From positions 744,001 to 808,000 of the forward strand of contig WPDH01000004.1 in the NCBI GenBank assembly GCA_019137255.1: a stretch of DNA of 64,000 nucleotides. The letters are read 5' to 3'. A program made the position numbers and the translations under genes. Shown piece by piece: positions 22,621 through 33,800 of the stretch (position 1 is the first letter of the stretch; the number at the start of each line of letters is the position of its first letter). The stretch is from Corinectria fuckeliana (Eukaryota; Ascomycota; Sordariomycetes; Hypocreales; Nectriaceae). The notes under the pieces are model-generated. The model had not been told where the DNA came from. It worked only from the letters and a program-made list of their open reading frames with translations, and searched no databases.

Positions 22621-23783
22621 TGGTTCATGGCTATCTGTACAATACAACTAGGATTATTTGCAATTGACTCGGGTGTACGGCTAAACATCCTCCCAAGTGT
22701 CTCTGTGGCCTGCATCCAGTGATGGTTCGCTGGCAATAGTTGAGATGCCGTCCAAGTCCCAGGACACAAGTAGCAAGCTCAACTACGATAGCTCGGTCAC
22801 TGTGTGAAAGCAGTTGGTTTGTTTTGTTTCAACAGCCAAAGCACTCATGACTATACAACCGTAACCGCACATGACGGATGGCATTCGGACTGGGATGTGC
22901 ACAATTGTAGTTTCTACCCGTACTAGTCCTACTGTCCCATGACCTTACCATAGGTAGCCTCGGTCAGGCTGCTCATCTACTACCGAATCGAAGCTATCTG
23001 TCATTCTCTCGTACTCCAATTCGACAGCTCTATCGTCTCGAATGCTCCCCCAAGAGCTTCGAAACCCACATACGTCGAGGCTCGGAGTAAAGATCTAGAC
23101 GTTGGAGACTCTGGGGATGAGTTAATCGCGAGCGTCCCCAGCCCGTATCTTGGAGAGCAATACTTCGTACTCCCTCCAGCAATCAGAAAACAACTCCAAC
23201 CGGCAGATAACCTGTACATATCAAGACATGAAGGTATTGACAACGGCCTCCATCACCCCTCAGTTGGAGGCTTCTAACCCCAACCCTCCAGGCTACATAC
23301 GCTAGTCTCCAACTCCTACTCCCCCCCCCCCCCCCCCCCCCCCCCNNCACTCCTACCCCCCCCCCCCCCCCAACTCGACCAACAGTGCTCCAACACTATC
23401 AACACCTCCTTGCACATCGTCTCCACCACGAACCTTGCCGTACGTAGTATCAAGAACCATTCCGCCCCGGAGCACGCTAAAACCCCAGACGGCTTATCTT
23501 AGCCGCCTGGTGGCCAGCGCCAGGGTGACATGAATCGCATTGGCACATAATTGTGTGATGACAAGGCTTCAGCGCAACTCATTATCCTGGTCCTCGTCCA
23601 TATAACACTATATCCTCCCCCGAGACTGATCGTCACCTTCCTTGCAGTGAGAACAGGATCAGCTCAGAGCAACTCTTCCGCCAGCCACAAGTCCCAACTC
23701 GAGAAAGCTTTTTGGTCACTTGGGGACTGACTCCTACATGTCAAAGTCGACGACAACAACAACAACCACGGATTAATCAGACC
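22621..23783. other. intergenic region with a polyC/NN assembly gap
   Basis: 1.16 kb upstream of the amino acid transporter. It contains the polyC-NN-polyC scar at 23321-23371 and otherwise no coding sequence that I can support. The last 200 bp before 23784 is CA/AC-rich, as in fungal leaders. Confidence 0.5.
23321..23371. other. assembly gap: C25-NN-C16
   Basis: A run of 25 C, two N, then a short unique tract that repeats the sequence before the first run (actcctac), then 16 C. The duplicated flank implies that two contig ends stalled in the same homopolymer and were joined with a token NN. The true length is unknown. Confidence 0.9.
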
Positions 23784-25350
23784 ATGGCTCCACCCGGCTC
23801 TGAAAAGGGCGTCGACGCCATCACCCCGGCGCGGGAACTCAACAGCAGCAGCAGCAGCGTCGATGCCGGCAAGGTGGACAATGCCGAGGACTTCGAGGTG
23901 TTCAAGCGCGGTGAAGGAACCGTCGACTTTCGAACCGTCGGCTGGATCCAGACATCCGTCATCTTCCTCAAGGGTGTGTGTACCCGTTCCCGCTCAGCTC
24001 CTCGTCCTTTAAGCCTACTCGCTCACACCTCGTCCCAACTCCGCAGTCATCTTCGCCACGGGCGTCCTCACCATCCCCTCAGCCATGTACGTGCTGGGCG
24101 CGTTGCCCGGGGCCATCAACGTCATCGGGTGGCAGGTGCTCAACACGTACTGCGCCATCGTGCAGGGCAACTTCCGCAGCTCGCACGCCGGCTGCCACTC
24201 CATCGCCGACATGGCCGAGGTCGTGGGCGGCAAGGTGCTGCGCGAGGTCGTGGGCATCGTCTTCCTGGTGACGTTTGCCATCGTCGGCGCCTCGGGCATC
24301 TTCGGTTCGTCGGTGGCCCTCAACGCGCTGTCGGACCATGCCATCTGCACCAACTACTTCATGCTCGTCGCGACCGTGCTCGTCTTCACCTTTGCGAGCG
24401 TGCGCAAGTTTGAGAACATTGCGTGGTTGACCTGGGTCGGGTTCATCTCCGTCTTTGTGGCCGTCTTCATCGTCGTGTAAGTGCTCCGTGCTCCGTTTAA
24501 CAGAGTCGTCGGATCGTGAACTTGGGCTAACCGGAGGCTTTATATCACCTGCAGTGTTGGAGTCACCACCCTCGATCGCCCGGCTGCCGCTCCCCAGACC
24601 GGCGACTTCGAGCTGGGCTACCGAGTCATCGGCCACCCGAGCTTCGTCGCCGGCATCACGTCGGTGGCCACCATCTTCTGCTCCAGCGCCGGCACGTCGG
24701 CGTTCCTCCCCGTCATCTCGGAGATGCGGCGGCCGCGCGACTACAACAAGGCCGTGTACCTCTGCATGGGCTTCGTCGGCGCCAGCTACCTGTGCTTCAG
24801 CCTGGTCGTGTACCGCTGGTGCGGCATGTGGGTGGCGTCTCCGTCGCTGGGCAGCGCCGGCGGCACCATCAAGAAGGTGGCCTACGGCATCGGCTTCCTC
24901 GGGCTCCTGGTCAGCGGGTGTCTGTACATCCACGTCGCCGCCAAGTACATGTTCGTGCGGCTGCTGCGCGACTCGCCACACCTGCAGAGGAACTCGGTCG
25001 TCCACTGGGGCGTGTGGCTAGGCTGCACGGGGTCCATGAGCGTCGTGTCCTTCCTGCTCGCGTCGGGCATCCCCATCTTCAACTACCTGCTGGCCCTGGC
25101 CGGCAGCCTGACCTTTGCGCCTCTCGCCCTGGGCCTGCCGGGCTACCTCTGGATCTTCGACCACAAGGACTACCGCACTGGGTCGCCGTGGAAGATGGCA
25201 CAGTACTGGCTGCACTGGGTGTTGGTTGCGCTGGCCACGTTCCTGACTGTTGGCGGAACGTACGGAGTGATCCAGCAGGTCATTGATGCGTACGCGAGCG
25301 GCCAGATCAGCTCTGCGTTCTCGTGCGCCGACAACAGTGGCTCATCATGA
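23784..25350 (+). CDS. AAAP-family amino acid transporter, 471 aa, three exons
   Basis: A multi-pass amino acid/proton symporter of the Aa_trans (AAAP) family, similar in type to the neutral amino acid permease MTR of Neurospora. Exons: 23784-23973, 24047-24476, 24555-25350 (472 codons). A hydrophilic N-terminus (ending EDFEVFKRGEGTVDFRTVGW) is followed by about 11 hydrophobic helices; ATGVLTIPSAMYVLGALPG is the conserved first-helix motif, and AGTSAFLPVISEMRRPRDY and PIFNYLLALAGSLTFAPLAL are typical. It is the last gene of the block starting with the C2H2 regulator, and could import the substrate or export the amino acid product. Start ATG has a strong context (agaccATGG). Confidence 0.93.
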
Positions 25351-25763
25351 GTTGTTCTGTTTATCCTGAGGGGGTTAGGAGATGGATGATGGGAAGGAGA
25401 CGGAGGCTCGAATGCCATTATGTATCTTGGTAGACCAAGAGAAATCTCTCATGCCCAGCCACGTTTTTCCTGCTCTTGTGAAAAAGGCAATATCATCATA
25501 TCGAGTACAGTACCGATGTAACACATGCCCCAACATACTACTGCGCTGTAAGCCATCACGGCTGTAGACAACCGCGGCTATTCATCCATGTCTGTCAGAA
25601 ACCAGTTAGTTGGAAGTCTTTCAAACCTCCCGCCTCTTCTGCATCGTACTAAGTAGGAGAAATCCTAGCTGCCACATAGATAACACAACGGCACATTTGC
25701 CAATACTAGCGATGAGAAAAATGCGCTAGTGCAGCAGGTTGCCCGTTTCAGCCAGACATAGGG

Positions 25764-25852
25764 AACTATCAGTATGACCGCTACACTAAAAGGCAAGGCA
25801 CCTTGCACTTAGGCAGGTCATATCTGTCATAATAGGTGGTCACCCACCAACA
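25764..25852. repeat. 89-bp direct repeat, copy 1
   Basis: Identical over 89 bp to the copy at 26072-26160. The unit can fold back on itself: CTATCAGTATGACC pairs imperfectly with GGTCATATCTGTCATAATAG, with an inner GCAAGG/CCTTGC hairpin and a separate GGTGG/CCACC hairpin near the end. It resembles a foldback/MITE-type unit. Confidence 0.8.
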
Positions 25853-25985
25853 CACCCCCTAGGTCTTCAGAGCTCTATTGGAGTGCACTGAAGGCCTATG
25901 CTTTAGCGATATCTGCCCTGGTCGACTTGCTTTTTGCGCTCTCTGACTGTGAACGCCCCCAAGGCTTTCAACTCGACTTGCGACT

Positions 25986-26070
25986 TTTCGGGGATCGAAC
26001 CAGTAACCTGTGCTCTTTTAGGGTGTGCCTCTTTCAGTGGAAGTTACAGGGGGTTTCCCTCCCGGGCTCA
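25986..26070 (-). repeat. possible SINE or tRNA-derived fragment
   Basis: On the minus strand this spacer segment contains GGTTCGATCC, a perfect RNA polymerase III B box, about 60-70 nt after a weak A-box-like TGAGCCCGGGAG. The T-stem around the B box does not pair, so this is not an intact tRNA gene. It may be a tRNA-derived SINE head or chance. Confidence 0.25.
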
Positions 26071-26071
26071 T

Positions 26072-26160
26072 AACTATCAGTATGACCGCTACACTAAAAG
26101 GCAAGGCACCTTGCACTTAGGCAGGTCATATCTGTCATAATAGGTGGTCACCCACCAACA
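26072..26160. repeat. 89-bp direct repeat, copy 2
   Basis: Second copy, same orientation, no mismatch to copy 1, separated from it by 219 bp. Perfect identity between non-coding copies suggests a recent duplication or insertion. Confidence 0.8.
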
Positions 26161-26814
26161 GGAACAAAGGGGTAGCCAGTAGCTTAGTCTAACCTGGGTC
26201 GATGTAGCACACAGCTCAATAGTCACCTACAAATCTAGCAATATTAGTCTCTCACAAGCCATGTCCTTCACGTTGCCTGATTACTATAACGTGTCTCACC
26301 AAGTATCATAATCTAGTGCAGTGTCAGGTGAGGCAAGATCCAGGCAATTACCGGTAATAACACTCTTAACTAGTGAAGCGACACCAAATCGAGGAGTGGC
26401 CGAGCTGGGGAGGCCGCTGAGATTAGCCCCCAGGCGGCCGCCGTAGCGCCATTTCCTCGGGGGGGGGACCAACCCCTTTACAGCGGGACATGGCCCTGGG
26501 ATTCGCTGGGGAACGCTGGTGCTGGTCCGGAGCCGAAGAACCGGTTCGGTTTCGGGGCTACCTAGGCCTAGATGGTGGGTTCGTGGGATCGGCATCCATA
26601 CTGCGGGCTACGGGCAATGAAGCAAGCGTCTTGGTAACGGCACCAGTGCACCCGCCAGGTCTCGGCCTCTTAATGAAAGGGTTTGCTCGCCCTGGGAGGA
26701 AAAGAAGAAGAAGGGAGAAGAGGGCAAGGAACTATCAGGCTTCACTCGTTTGCTGTCAACTCCAACTCGCCCCAAGCCAAAGACCACCACGGTCGTCCAT
26801 TCGTTCCATCACCA

Positions 26815-26850
26815 TCACCGTCACCGTCACCGTCACCGTCACCGTCACCA
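26815..26850 (+). repeat. hexanucleotide microsatellite (TCACCG)n
   Basis: Five exact TCACCG units followed by a variant TCACCA, ending two bases before the start codon of the GPI-protein gene, therefore in its 5' leader. Such units are prone to slippage. Confidence 0.85.
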
Positions 26851-26852
26851 CC

Positions 26853-27500
26853 ATGGCCGCCTCCAAGATGCTCGCCCTCGCCGCCGTCCTCCTCGCCGCC
26901 CCCTCGCCGGCCCTCGCCCGCACCGACCTCGAGGGCTGCACCTCCTCCGACGGCGTCGTCTCGCCCAGCGGGGGCACGCCCTACGCCACCGTCGTCTGGT
27001 ACGTCCCCGGCACGGGCGAGCTGTGCGAGATGCTCGACTGCGGCGGCGGCCGCGCGCCCCCGAAGACGACGGTGCCCGGCTGCGACTCCTACGAGGGCAC
27101 CGAGACCTACTCGCCCAGCTTCCTCGACCTCGAGACCAGCGCCGCCGGGGATGACTCCCGGGCCACCAGCTCCGCCGCCGACAGCGCGACCATCACCCAG
27201 CCGCCCACTACCGCCGAGGCCAAGGCCGAGACTACGCTGAGCACCGGCGCCGTGGAGGACGCGGAGGAGTCCACCGCCAAGTCGGCTGCCAAGGACCAGG
27301 ACGCCGAGACCTCCGCTGCCGCGCCGGAGTCTTCCACCGCGACCCCGTCGTCCTCCGCCTCCGCCGTGGAGACGGATTCGGCGGACGCCGCTGCCACCAC
27401 CCCGGTATCGACCGAGTCTACTGCCGGTGCCGCCGCCATGCCCACCGCCGCCGCCATCATGGGTCTCATGGCCGGTGCTGCCGTCTACGGGATCATGTAG
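26853..27500 (+). CDS. secreted GPI-anchored Ser/Thr/Ala-rich cell surface protein, 215 aa
   Basis: A single-exon ORF. Residues 1-22 form a signal peptide (MAASKMLALAAVLLAAPSPA, cleavage near ALA-RT). A compact N-terminal module with four to five cysteines follows (EGCTSSDG, YVPGTGELCEMLDCGGGRAPPKTTVPGC split here into pieces of the same module), seen in many fungal secreted proteins of unknown function. From about residue 85 the sequence is low-complexity Ser/Thr/Ala/Glu, likely O-glycosylated, ending in a hydrophobic tail (AAIMGLMAGAAVYGIM) that fits a GPI-attachment signal. It therefore probably sits at the plasma membrane or wall. The start codon has a near-perfect context (caccATGG) directly after a hexamer repeat. 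No enzymatic function is visible. Confidence 0.8.
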   Translation: MAASKMLALAAVLLAAPSPALARTDLEGCTSSDGVVSPSGGTPYATVVWYVPGTGELCEMLDCGGGRAPPKTTVPGCDSYEGTETYSPSFLDLETSAAGDDSRATSSAADSATITQPPTTAEAKAETTLSTGAVEDAEESTAKSAAKDQDAETSAAAPESSTATPSSSASAVETDSADAAATTPVSTESTAGAAAMPTAAAIMGLMAGAAVYGIM

Positions 27501-28590
27501 GACGCTCCCTTCTCGCGCCATGTAATTAGATGAGATGAATAGAATAACAAGATGCCACATCCAATGACTCTTCTACCGAATTCCTCCTTGGTTCACTTTC
27601 ACAAACCTCACCGCTGCAACGTCATATGCAACTCCCCCTCTCGTCCAAGTCAGACGTCGTTGTCGGCCTGCGGTCAGCTCGTACGTAAAAGCCATCGGCT
27701 CTTGGGAACGCAAACAAGTAGCCGTGATGTCCGAATGTACCCGTCGTCGCCCGCCTGCCCGCCCGCCGCATCGCGACAATGGAAATATCCCGGCCTAGTT
27801 CCGCTGCTTGAGCCGCCATCGGGACGCCAATCGAATCGCGCACCTGGACATTTCCTCTCCCGCGTCTTATCTTCCTTTGGCTCTCGTCAGCCGATCAAAA
27901 CAACGGCCGTGCTCTCCTGCGTACCTACCCCTCGTGTTTCTTCCATCTGCTCCCCTGGCAGCAGCAGCGACACAGAGAGAGGCAGGCAGAAAGAGACATC
28001 CATCCCCGGTTCACTGATCAGATCTAACCCATGGACCAGCGGCCGACTTCTTTTTTCTTCGCTCCCTCAAGCTTTCTCCTTTTCCCCCAACCTAATGAAG
28101 CTTCAGGTTCTCAATATCTTTACTGTTCCCTTAAATCTACTTGCCGCGCTATTACCTTGCCCGGCTCAGACCGGACATTCATCCTACAGCCTCAACTCTC
28201 CCTTGCTCTCCACATCTCTCCTCGCTTCGAACAGCCACATCCCTCGCGACGCGCCATTCCATCAAACCTCGTTCTGCAGTTCCCTCTTCGCCTTTCCCCT
28301 TCACCGCAAATAAGCCTTCATTCTTAGACCCTTCGTCGGCCACCTGACCCGCAATTCTCGACGGCCCGGTGACGATAAGCGCGGCCCCAGATCGATCACA
28401 CGGCCACGCGCGTGAAAGCCGCCACTAGCCGTAACGGAGCACCCCGACTACCCCGGTCCGAAAGGCTTCCTTGCTACTGGAACGCAAACCTGGAAGCTTC
28501 ATAACTTTCCCAGTGAAGGAAGAGGCGTGGCTACAACTAGAACTACCCACTGATCAGGTATCCAACAGGGAAACCCTCGTGTCTTTCAAG
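27501..28590. other. intergenic region, no gene seen
   Basis: About 1.1 kb, C/T-rich, upstream of the GNAT gene. The frames present are low-complexity and lack domain features. It probably contains a pyrimidine-rich promoter and leader; in-frame upstream ATGs for the GNAT gene occur from 28471. Confidence 0.4.
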
Positions 28591-29234
28591 ATGGGTTCGC
28601 GAGACATTGTCATACAGCCCGAGGGCAAACCCCAGTTCTGGTACCGCGATAACTTTTTTCTCACAAACGACAAGTCCTATGTGGATCCCCAAGTCTTCAA
28701 CAAGTATCTCGACGGCATGTGGTGGAGCAGTGCCCTCGAGGAGAACCAGTTGCACAAGCTTCTGAACAACTGTCTGACCCTGGCGGTATACTCAGTTCCC
28801 CAGACCGCCGACGATATGAAGGGTGGGTAATTCACCAGCCTAGTTCCCCTGTTGTTACCTTCATTCGTTCAGCTCCTGTTGACAAGGATATAGCAAACGG
28901 CATCGCCCGGCCCAAAGACGGCTCCAGAATCGAGATGGTCGGCTTTGCTCGCGTCGTCACGGACTATGTCACCTTCGCCTACCTCACCGACGTCTTCGTC
29001 GTGGAGGAATATCAACGTCGCGGCTTAGCTTCGTGGCTAATGCGTTCCCTCAAAGAGATAGTCGACGAGTGGAAAGACATGCGAGGCCTTTTGCTCATGA
29101 CCCACGACGAATCTGCCGCCAGGATGTACAAGCGCGAGCTTGGAGCCGTGCAGTTTGACGAAGGGCCTTCGGCTGGATTGGTACTCCTTGAGCTACCGGG
29201 TCCAGCCGAGAAGCCCACGCCCAAGAACCACTAA
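28591..29234 (+). CDS. GNAT-family N-acetyltransferase, 190 aa, two exons
   Basis: Exons 28591-28822 and 28894-29234 (191 codons). It has the GNAT acetyl-CoA motif A, seen as DVFVVEEYQRRGLASWLM (Gln-Arg-x-Gly-x-Ala loop), and motif B with LLLMTHDESAARMYKRELGAV, where the Tyr precedes the end of the fold. The N-terminal part (FWYRDNFFLTNDKSYVDPQVF) is that of small fungal GNAT proteins of unknown acceptor. The start at 28591 is chosen because the upstream in-frame sequence (from 28471) lacks the pattern of the family. The 71-nt intron begins GTGGGT and ends ATATAG. It probably acts on a small molecule or protein amine in the cytosol; the acceptor is unknown. Confidence 0.85.
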
Positions 29235-29327
29235 TTCGGGAAACTAGATGGAGCTGCGACATTTCTTTCGGTCCTTTGGCGAAGCTCTCCTTAGAAGGGG
29301 CTTCTTGGTGTTCCTGGTTGTTGCGTT

Positions 29328-30512
29328 TTAGCGCTGCGCTCCCGACATGGTGGCTCGCTTCTCAATGGCGCGTTTATATGGGGGAGCAATCGGCGGCTGG
29401 ACTGGGTCTAGAGAGACATGATCCTCTGGGAGATGGTACGAGGCATCGGAGTCGAAAGCGGTTAAATCTCCACAAGCAATGAATGGCGCGATCCACCGGG
29501 TGTTTCTTTCCTTGTCCTCGGGCGTGTCGTCGTAAACCTCCATCTCCGCCACCCCCTGCTCGCTAACACCAGCTATATCCTGCCTCTCGGATCCGGCCTT
29601 CTGCGCTTCTCGCTCCTTGAGCATCTCCTCCAGCCGGCCGCCAACTCCAAGCGGCTCTTCCAGGCTAGCACGGAATCCGGCTGGCGGCTGAAAGTTGATG
29701 CATACGATGAACGCCTCCACGCTGCTGGCTCGACTGCTCCGGGGCTTGGCCACAATGACCTTTTCGAAAAAGATCTTGAGTTGCGCGTAGAGTACGTCGA
29801 CGTTCTTGCCGCGGAAGATCTTGGCCACAAACTTGCCGCCCGGCTTCAGGACGCAAAGCGCGAGGTTGAGCGCGGCAAAGAGAAGCTGCGACTGGACGTA
29901 AATGTCGAGGTCGTGGAGGCCGGTGACATCGGGGGCGCCATCGCTCAGAACCAGGTCGACCGGGTGCGTAGCCTGCGTCCCGACCGTGCTGGGGTCGTAG
30001 TCGGGATCCAGCGCGGAGAGCAGCAGGGGGACCGTCGCGGGATGCGTGATGTCGGCGCGAAGGGTCGTGATGCCCGCCAGCGGCGATATGGGCTGCAGAT
30101 CAATCGACACGATCTTGACGCCCTCTCGCGGCATGAGACGCTCGTCGACTGGCTCCTCCGCCTCTGGTGCCTGCTCGCCCTCGGGCAAAATGCCTAGCAT
30201 CTGCTGCCGGAACCGCGCCTCCTTGTCCTGCCATGCCGTGCGGCCAAACTTCTCGCCCTTGATCAGCACGCGCGAGAGCACCTGCGACCAGCTCCCGGGA
30301 GCCGCACACAGATCGACAACCCGGGTGACGTTGGCGAAGAGATCGAACTCTAGGAGAGATCAGCAGAGCGCTCGTATAGGGAGAGAGGGAGAGAGGGAGA
30401 GAGGTGGACCTTCGTCAAGCTGCAGCAGCTTGAAAGCACTCCGGGCGCGCCAGCCCTGCTCCTTGGCGAGCCGGTAGTAAGCGTCTCGCTTGTCCTTGGA
30501 GGATTTACCCAT
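29328..30512 (-). CDS. TRM7: tRNA 2'-O-ribose methyltransferase TRM7 (FtsJ family), 374 aa, two exons
   Basis: It methylates the 2'-OH of anticodon-loop nucleotides 32 and 34 in certain tRNAs using SAM. Exon 1 is 30512-30410, exon 2 is 30349-29328 (375 codons). The start MGKSSKDKRDAYYRLAKEQG and RARSAFKLLQLDE give the first catalytic Lys; the SAM motif is VVDLCAAPGSWSQVL, the catalytic Asp is in DLVLSDGAPDVTG, the second Lys in KPGGKFVAKIF and the Glu in SRASSVEAFIV. All four K-D-K-E residues are present. It is longer than yeast Trm7 (310 aa) because of an insert of about 40 residues after KEARFRQQ and a C-terminal extension, both common in filamentous fungi. The 60-nt intron contains a GAGAGGGA purine repeat. 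It lies downstream of MON2 on the same strand. Confidence 0.95.
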
Positions 30513-30841
30513 GGTGTGTAGTTGAAGTGGGAGTCAGAAACTCGTCATAAAAGTTTTACGGAAAGCACTGAGTATTTGTGCCCCGCGTTGCATTAATCAA
30601 GGTGGGGTTCCGTTTTCAACTTTCTTTGAGATGTGGATTACCCTAGACCCGTCAGAACTTTTTCTATTTTGTCAAACCCCTAGCGTCGAAGCTAGAAGAC
30701 GTGTTGTCGAGGAACTTGAAAGCTGATTGCCATATTCTTTAACATATAATCAGTCAATGCAGCACAGGCCTGATCAGTGTACGTAAAAAGCGAAACCTGC
30801 TTGTGAATATTCTACACGTCTATGCACTCTAATCAACCCTA

Positions 30842-33800
30842 TTATACACCCAACTCACCACCCACGACTTCCAGAGCCTCTCTAAGTAATCCCAATACCT
30901 TTTCGTCACCAGCCACTCCTGATGCTCGCACAATGAGAGGGTACAATCTTAGCACATGCTTCCTGCCCTCACTCTCCACCCCACTCAACTCGGGTATTGC
31001 GCCGCTCTCGCTCTTAAGGTCTATCAAGTTTCGCAGTATCCACAACAGTTCCTTCCGTTGGCTCAGAGGCTGCGGCATCTTTCCGCGCAAGGGCTGGTCG
31101 GCGATATACGACTGCAGCGTCAATGCGCACCGGAGGATGAGAAACGGAGCGACAGTACTGGCAATGCGTGCGTGTAGCACGGCAGGGGCTTCGGCAAGCT
31201 GGGGGTGCTTTGCGTTCGGGGATTTGGGGGTGGGCGGCTGGATAACGATAGACGGCTCGTCGATGGTAGCAATCAACGAAAACAACTCCTGGCAGGCGAC
31301 GTATGCCATCTGGGTTCGTTTGGTCGGCGGCACGGAGACTGTCCGACCAGGACGGGGAGAATAGAGTGCAGAGAGTCCTGACTCGGGACTACCATTGGCT
31401 ATTGACTCCTCGACCGGTGATGCTGCATGGATGATGGATGTCCTGAAGAGACTTTCCCCATATGCCTTCCGGGTCGTGTCGGAAATGCCTTCAGCACCAA
31501 GAGCTGGGATAATGAGTTCCCGTAGCTTGTGAAAAGAGGCAATGTCGAAAGTTTCGTCGTCTTCAAGATTTGTCTCAGAAGAGGCGCTGTCGCAGTCTGC
31601 GCCAAGGATTCCATCAGCAATGGCGACGATGGTGGACCAAACGTCCTGCGATACGCTCCGAGGAATATCCAAAGCGATAAGCTGCGAAAGAGTTGCCTCC
31701 AGGATAACCAAAACCGAAGAGGTAGCTAGTCGCCAGGGTTGTGTAGATTTGGTTATGGTGGAAAAGCGGTATTTCAGTGCAGTTGGCCTACACAGAGCAT
31801 TCAACGCTTTCGAAAATGCACCGCTGCGGTAGATATCCTGATCCGAGAAGTGGCTTAGGATCAGTTTCTCCATCGTCTTCATGCTGGCTTTTGACAACGC
31901 AATGTAGGTGCGTTTCGATCCCGATCTCGCTGAATCAGCTTGGCTGAAAGCCAGCATGACAAATTCGGAAACCTGTGTAATCATGGCCGAAGGAACACCG
32001 GCAATATCCGTACGGATTATCTGGATAGCTTCGAGAATGTGGGCCTGCAGGGGCGTGACATACTCAATATCCGTCACGTAGCCGCTGATGGATGCCTCTT
32101 CTAGCGTTTCTCGGAGTAGTGTCAGCATTATTTGAACCCTTTCCACAGTGAGATCGTCGCAGACTAAACGGTAAATCTCGACAAGTGCCGATACGTAGGC
32201 AATGAGGCAGTTCTGATTGTCGACAGACTTGGCCTTGGTTGGCTTAGAGGTCGGAATGCCTCTCGACCACAGGTCCCAAGCAAAATCGACAGTCGGCTTG
32301 TTGAACGTAGGTTTCCCGTCATCGCCAGTCTGAGACAAAATATGACCCAACGCTTTGAAGACTGCGGTGTTGATGTCGAGAACCCTAAAGTCCAACAAGG
32401 TCGTGAAGTGCCCAAGCAGTTCCCGCCAGAGGTGATCGAAGGAGGGATGGACTGTAAGAATATCGAGGTAGTTGGCAAGAAGGTTTGAGATACCGTTCAG
32501 AACCACCACAGTAGTCTCTGTCCACTCAATGCGATCGGTCTCATCCACCTCGTCCGACTCTGCAGCTTGAAGCTCTTCCTCAATCGATGTTAAGAGCTTG
32601 AATATGACGGACTTGATACAAATCGACCAGGCTTCGGGGCTGAGTCGTTCGCCATAGGCATCAAATATTCTCAACAGCGTCTGAATCGCGCTGTTGCGTA
32701 ACTCAAGTCTGTCGTCTGTGGTGACAGTCGTGAGTCGAAGCAAAAGAAGCATCCAGAGAGCAGCATCGGAGCCCTTGTAATTTTGCTCGGCAGCCATCTT
32801 TTCAAGGTCGGAGGCTCCAGTTCTCTGCATCATCTCCGCTGTGATATCGAGAGATTCATTTTTCGCGGAGAGAAAGTCGGAGACGACCCAGAAAAATGTG
32901 ACGGTCTATCAATATTATCAGCAATTGAATCACGCCACGTATATAGGCCCGTACCGTCAATGCAATGTTTAGATCGTCGTCTTGAGAACAGAACTTGTAC
33001 AAAATATCCACCAGAATCAAGAAACACGAGTTTGGCAAGGAGGCTAGGAAGTCGGAGCAGATGAGCTGGAGCGAGTTGAATGAGGCTCGAATGAGCTTCG
33101 CCGACCTGGTATCAAGCAGAATCGGGTTGGCCAGAGAGCCACGACGGTCGGCGGGGTCGAACTTCTTCGTAATGAAAATGGTGCCGATAATCTCGAAGGC
33201 AATGTCCCAACCACTGACTAGGCTTTCTCCACAGCCCTCGATGATGCTTTTCAAGCCGTCCAATATGATTTTGTGGATATCGATGTCCGTTGCTTGACTC
33301 GCCACAGACACCTCGCGGTCGCCTTTGAGTAGAGGCGCAAGAGAACTTTGTAAGGCCTCGAGTAGTCGAAGCTGAATTTCGCCGCGAGCTTCATCGGGGA
33401 GCGAGGCTGTCACAGTAGCAGCTTCTAATGCGAGTCTCACAAGGATCTCCGCCGCCCTCGTTCTCACTGACGAATTCGCGCCGGAAGATGTCAGAGTCCG
33501 AATAAGCTCATTAATCAATACTGCCCAGCCGGATTCCACGGGGCTATATTCCAACAGTCTTTCGATGTTGATCGTTGCGATTTCGCCTAACTTTGCTAGC
33601 GCAAACTGGTCTTCTTGAGTAGATCCATGATTTGACACTGCTGAGAATCTTCGAACTGATTTAGCTGGAGCCTGAAGTTGCTGGCCGTTAGTAGATTGAG
33701 CCTGGTTTTGGTCGGTTGTGTCTGATTTCTCGATCGACGGCTGGACGAGGAGATCGCATATCGCCGTCACGACCTCCATAAATGACTCGTTGGGGAAGTC

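Larger units (their letters stand above)
25351..26852. other. repeat-bearing intergenic region
   Basis: 1.5 kb without a supportable gene. It carries two identical 89-bp copies at 25764 and 26072 around a spacer with a tRNA-like B box, then a G/C-rich stretch and the hexamer repeat just before the next start codon. Confidence 0.5.

Noticed and set aside
24079..25005. 308-aa minus-strand frame opposite the AAAP transporter
   Set aside because: Antisense shadow of high-GC coding DNA; low-complexity composition and no domain.
25986..26070. Intact tRNA gene at the GGTTCGATCC string
   Set aside because: The T-stem does not pair and no D-arm or anticodon arm fits; kept only as a weak SINE-like note.
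26742..27560. 272-aa Gly-rich minus-strand frame over the GPI-protein gene
   Set aside because: Complement of Ala/Ser/Thr-rich coding sequence gives Gly-rich translation; the plus strand has signal peptide and GPI tail.
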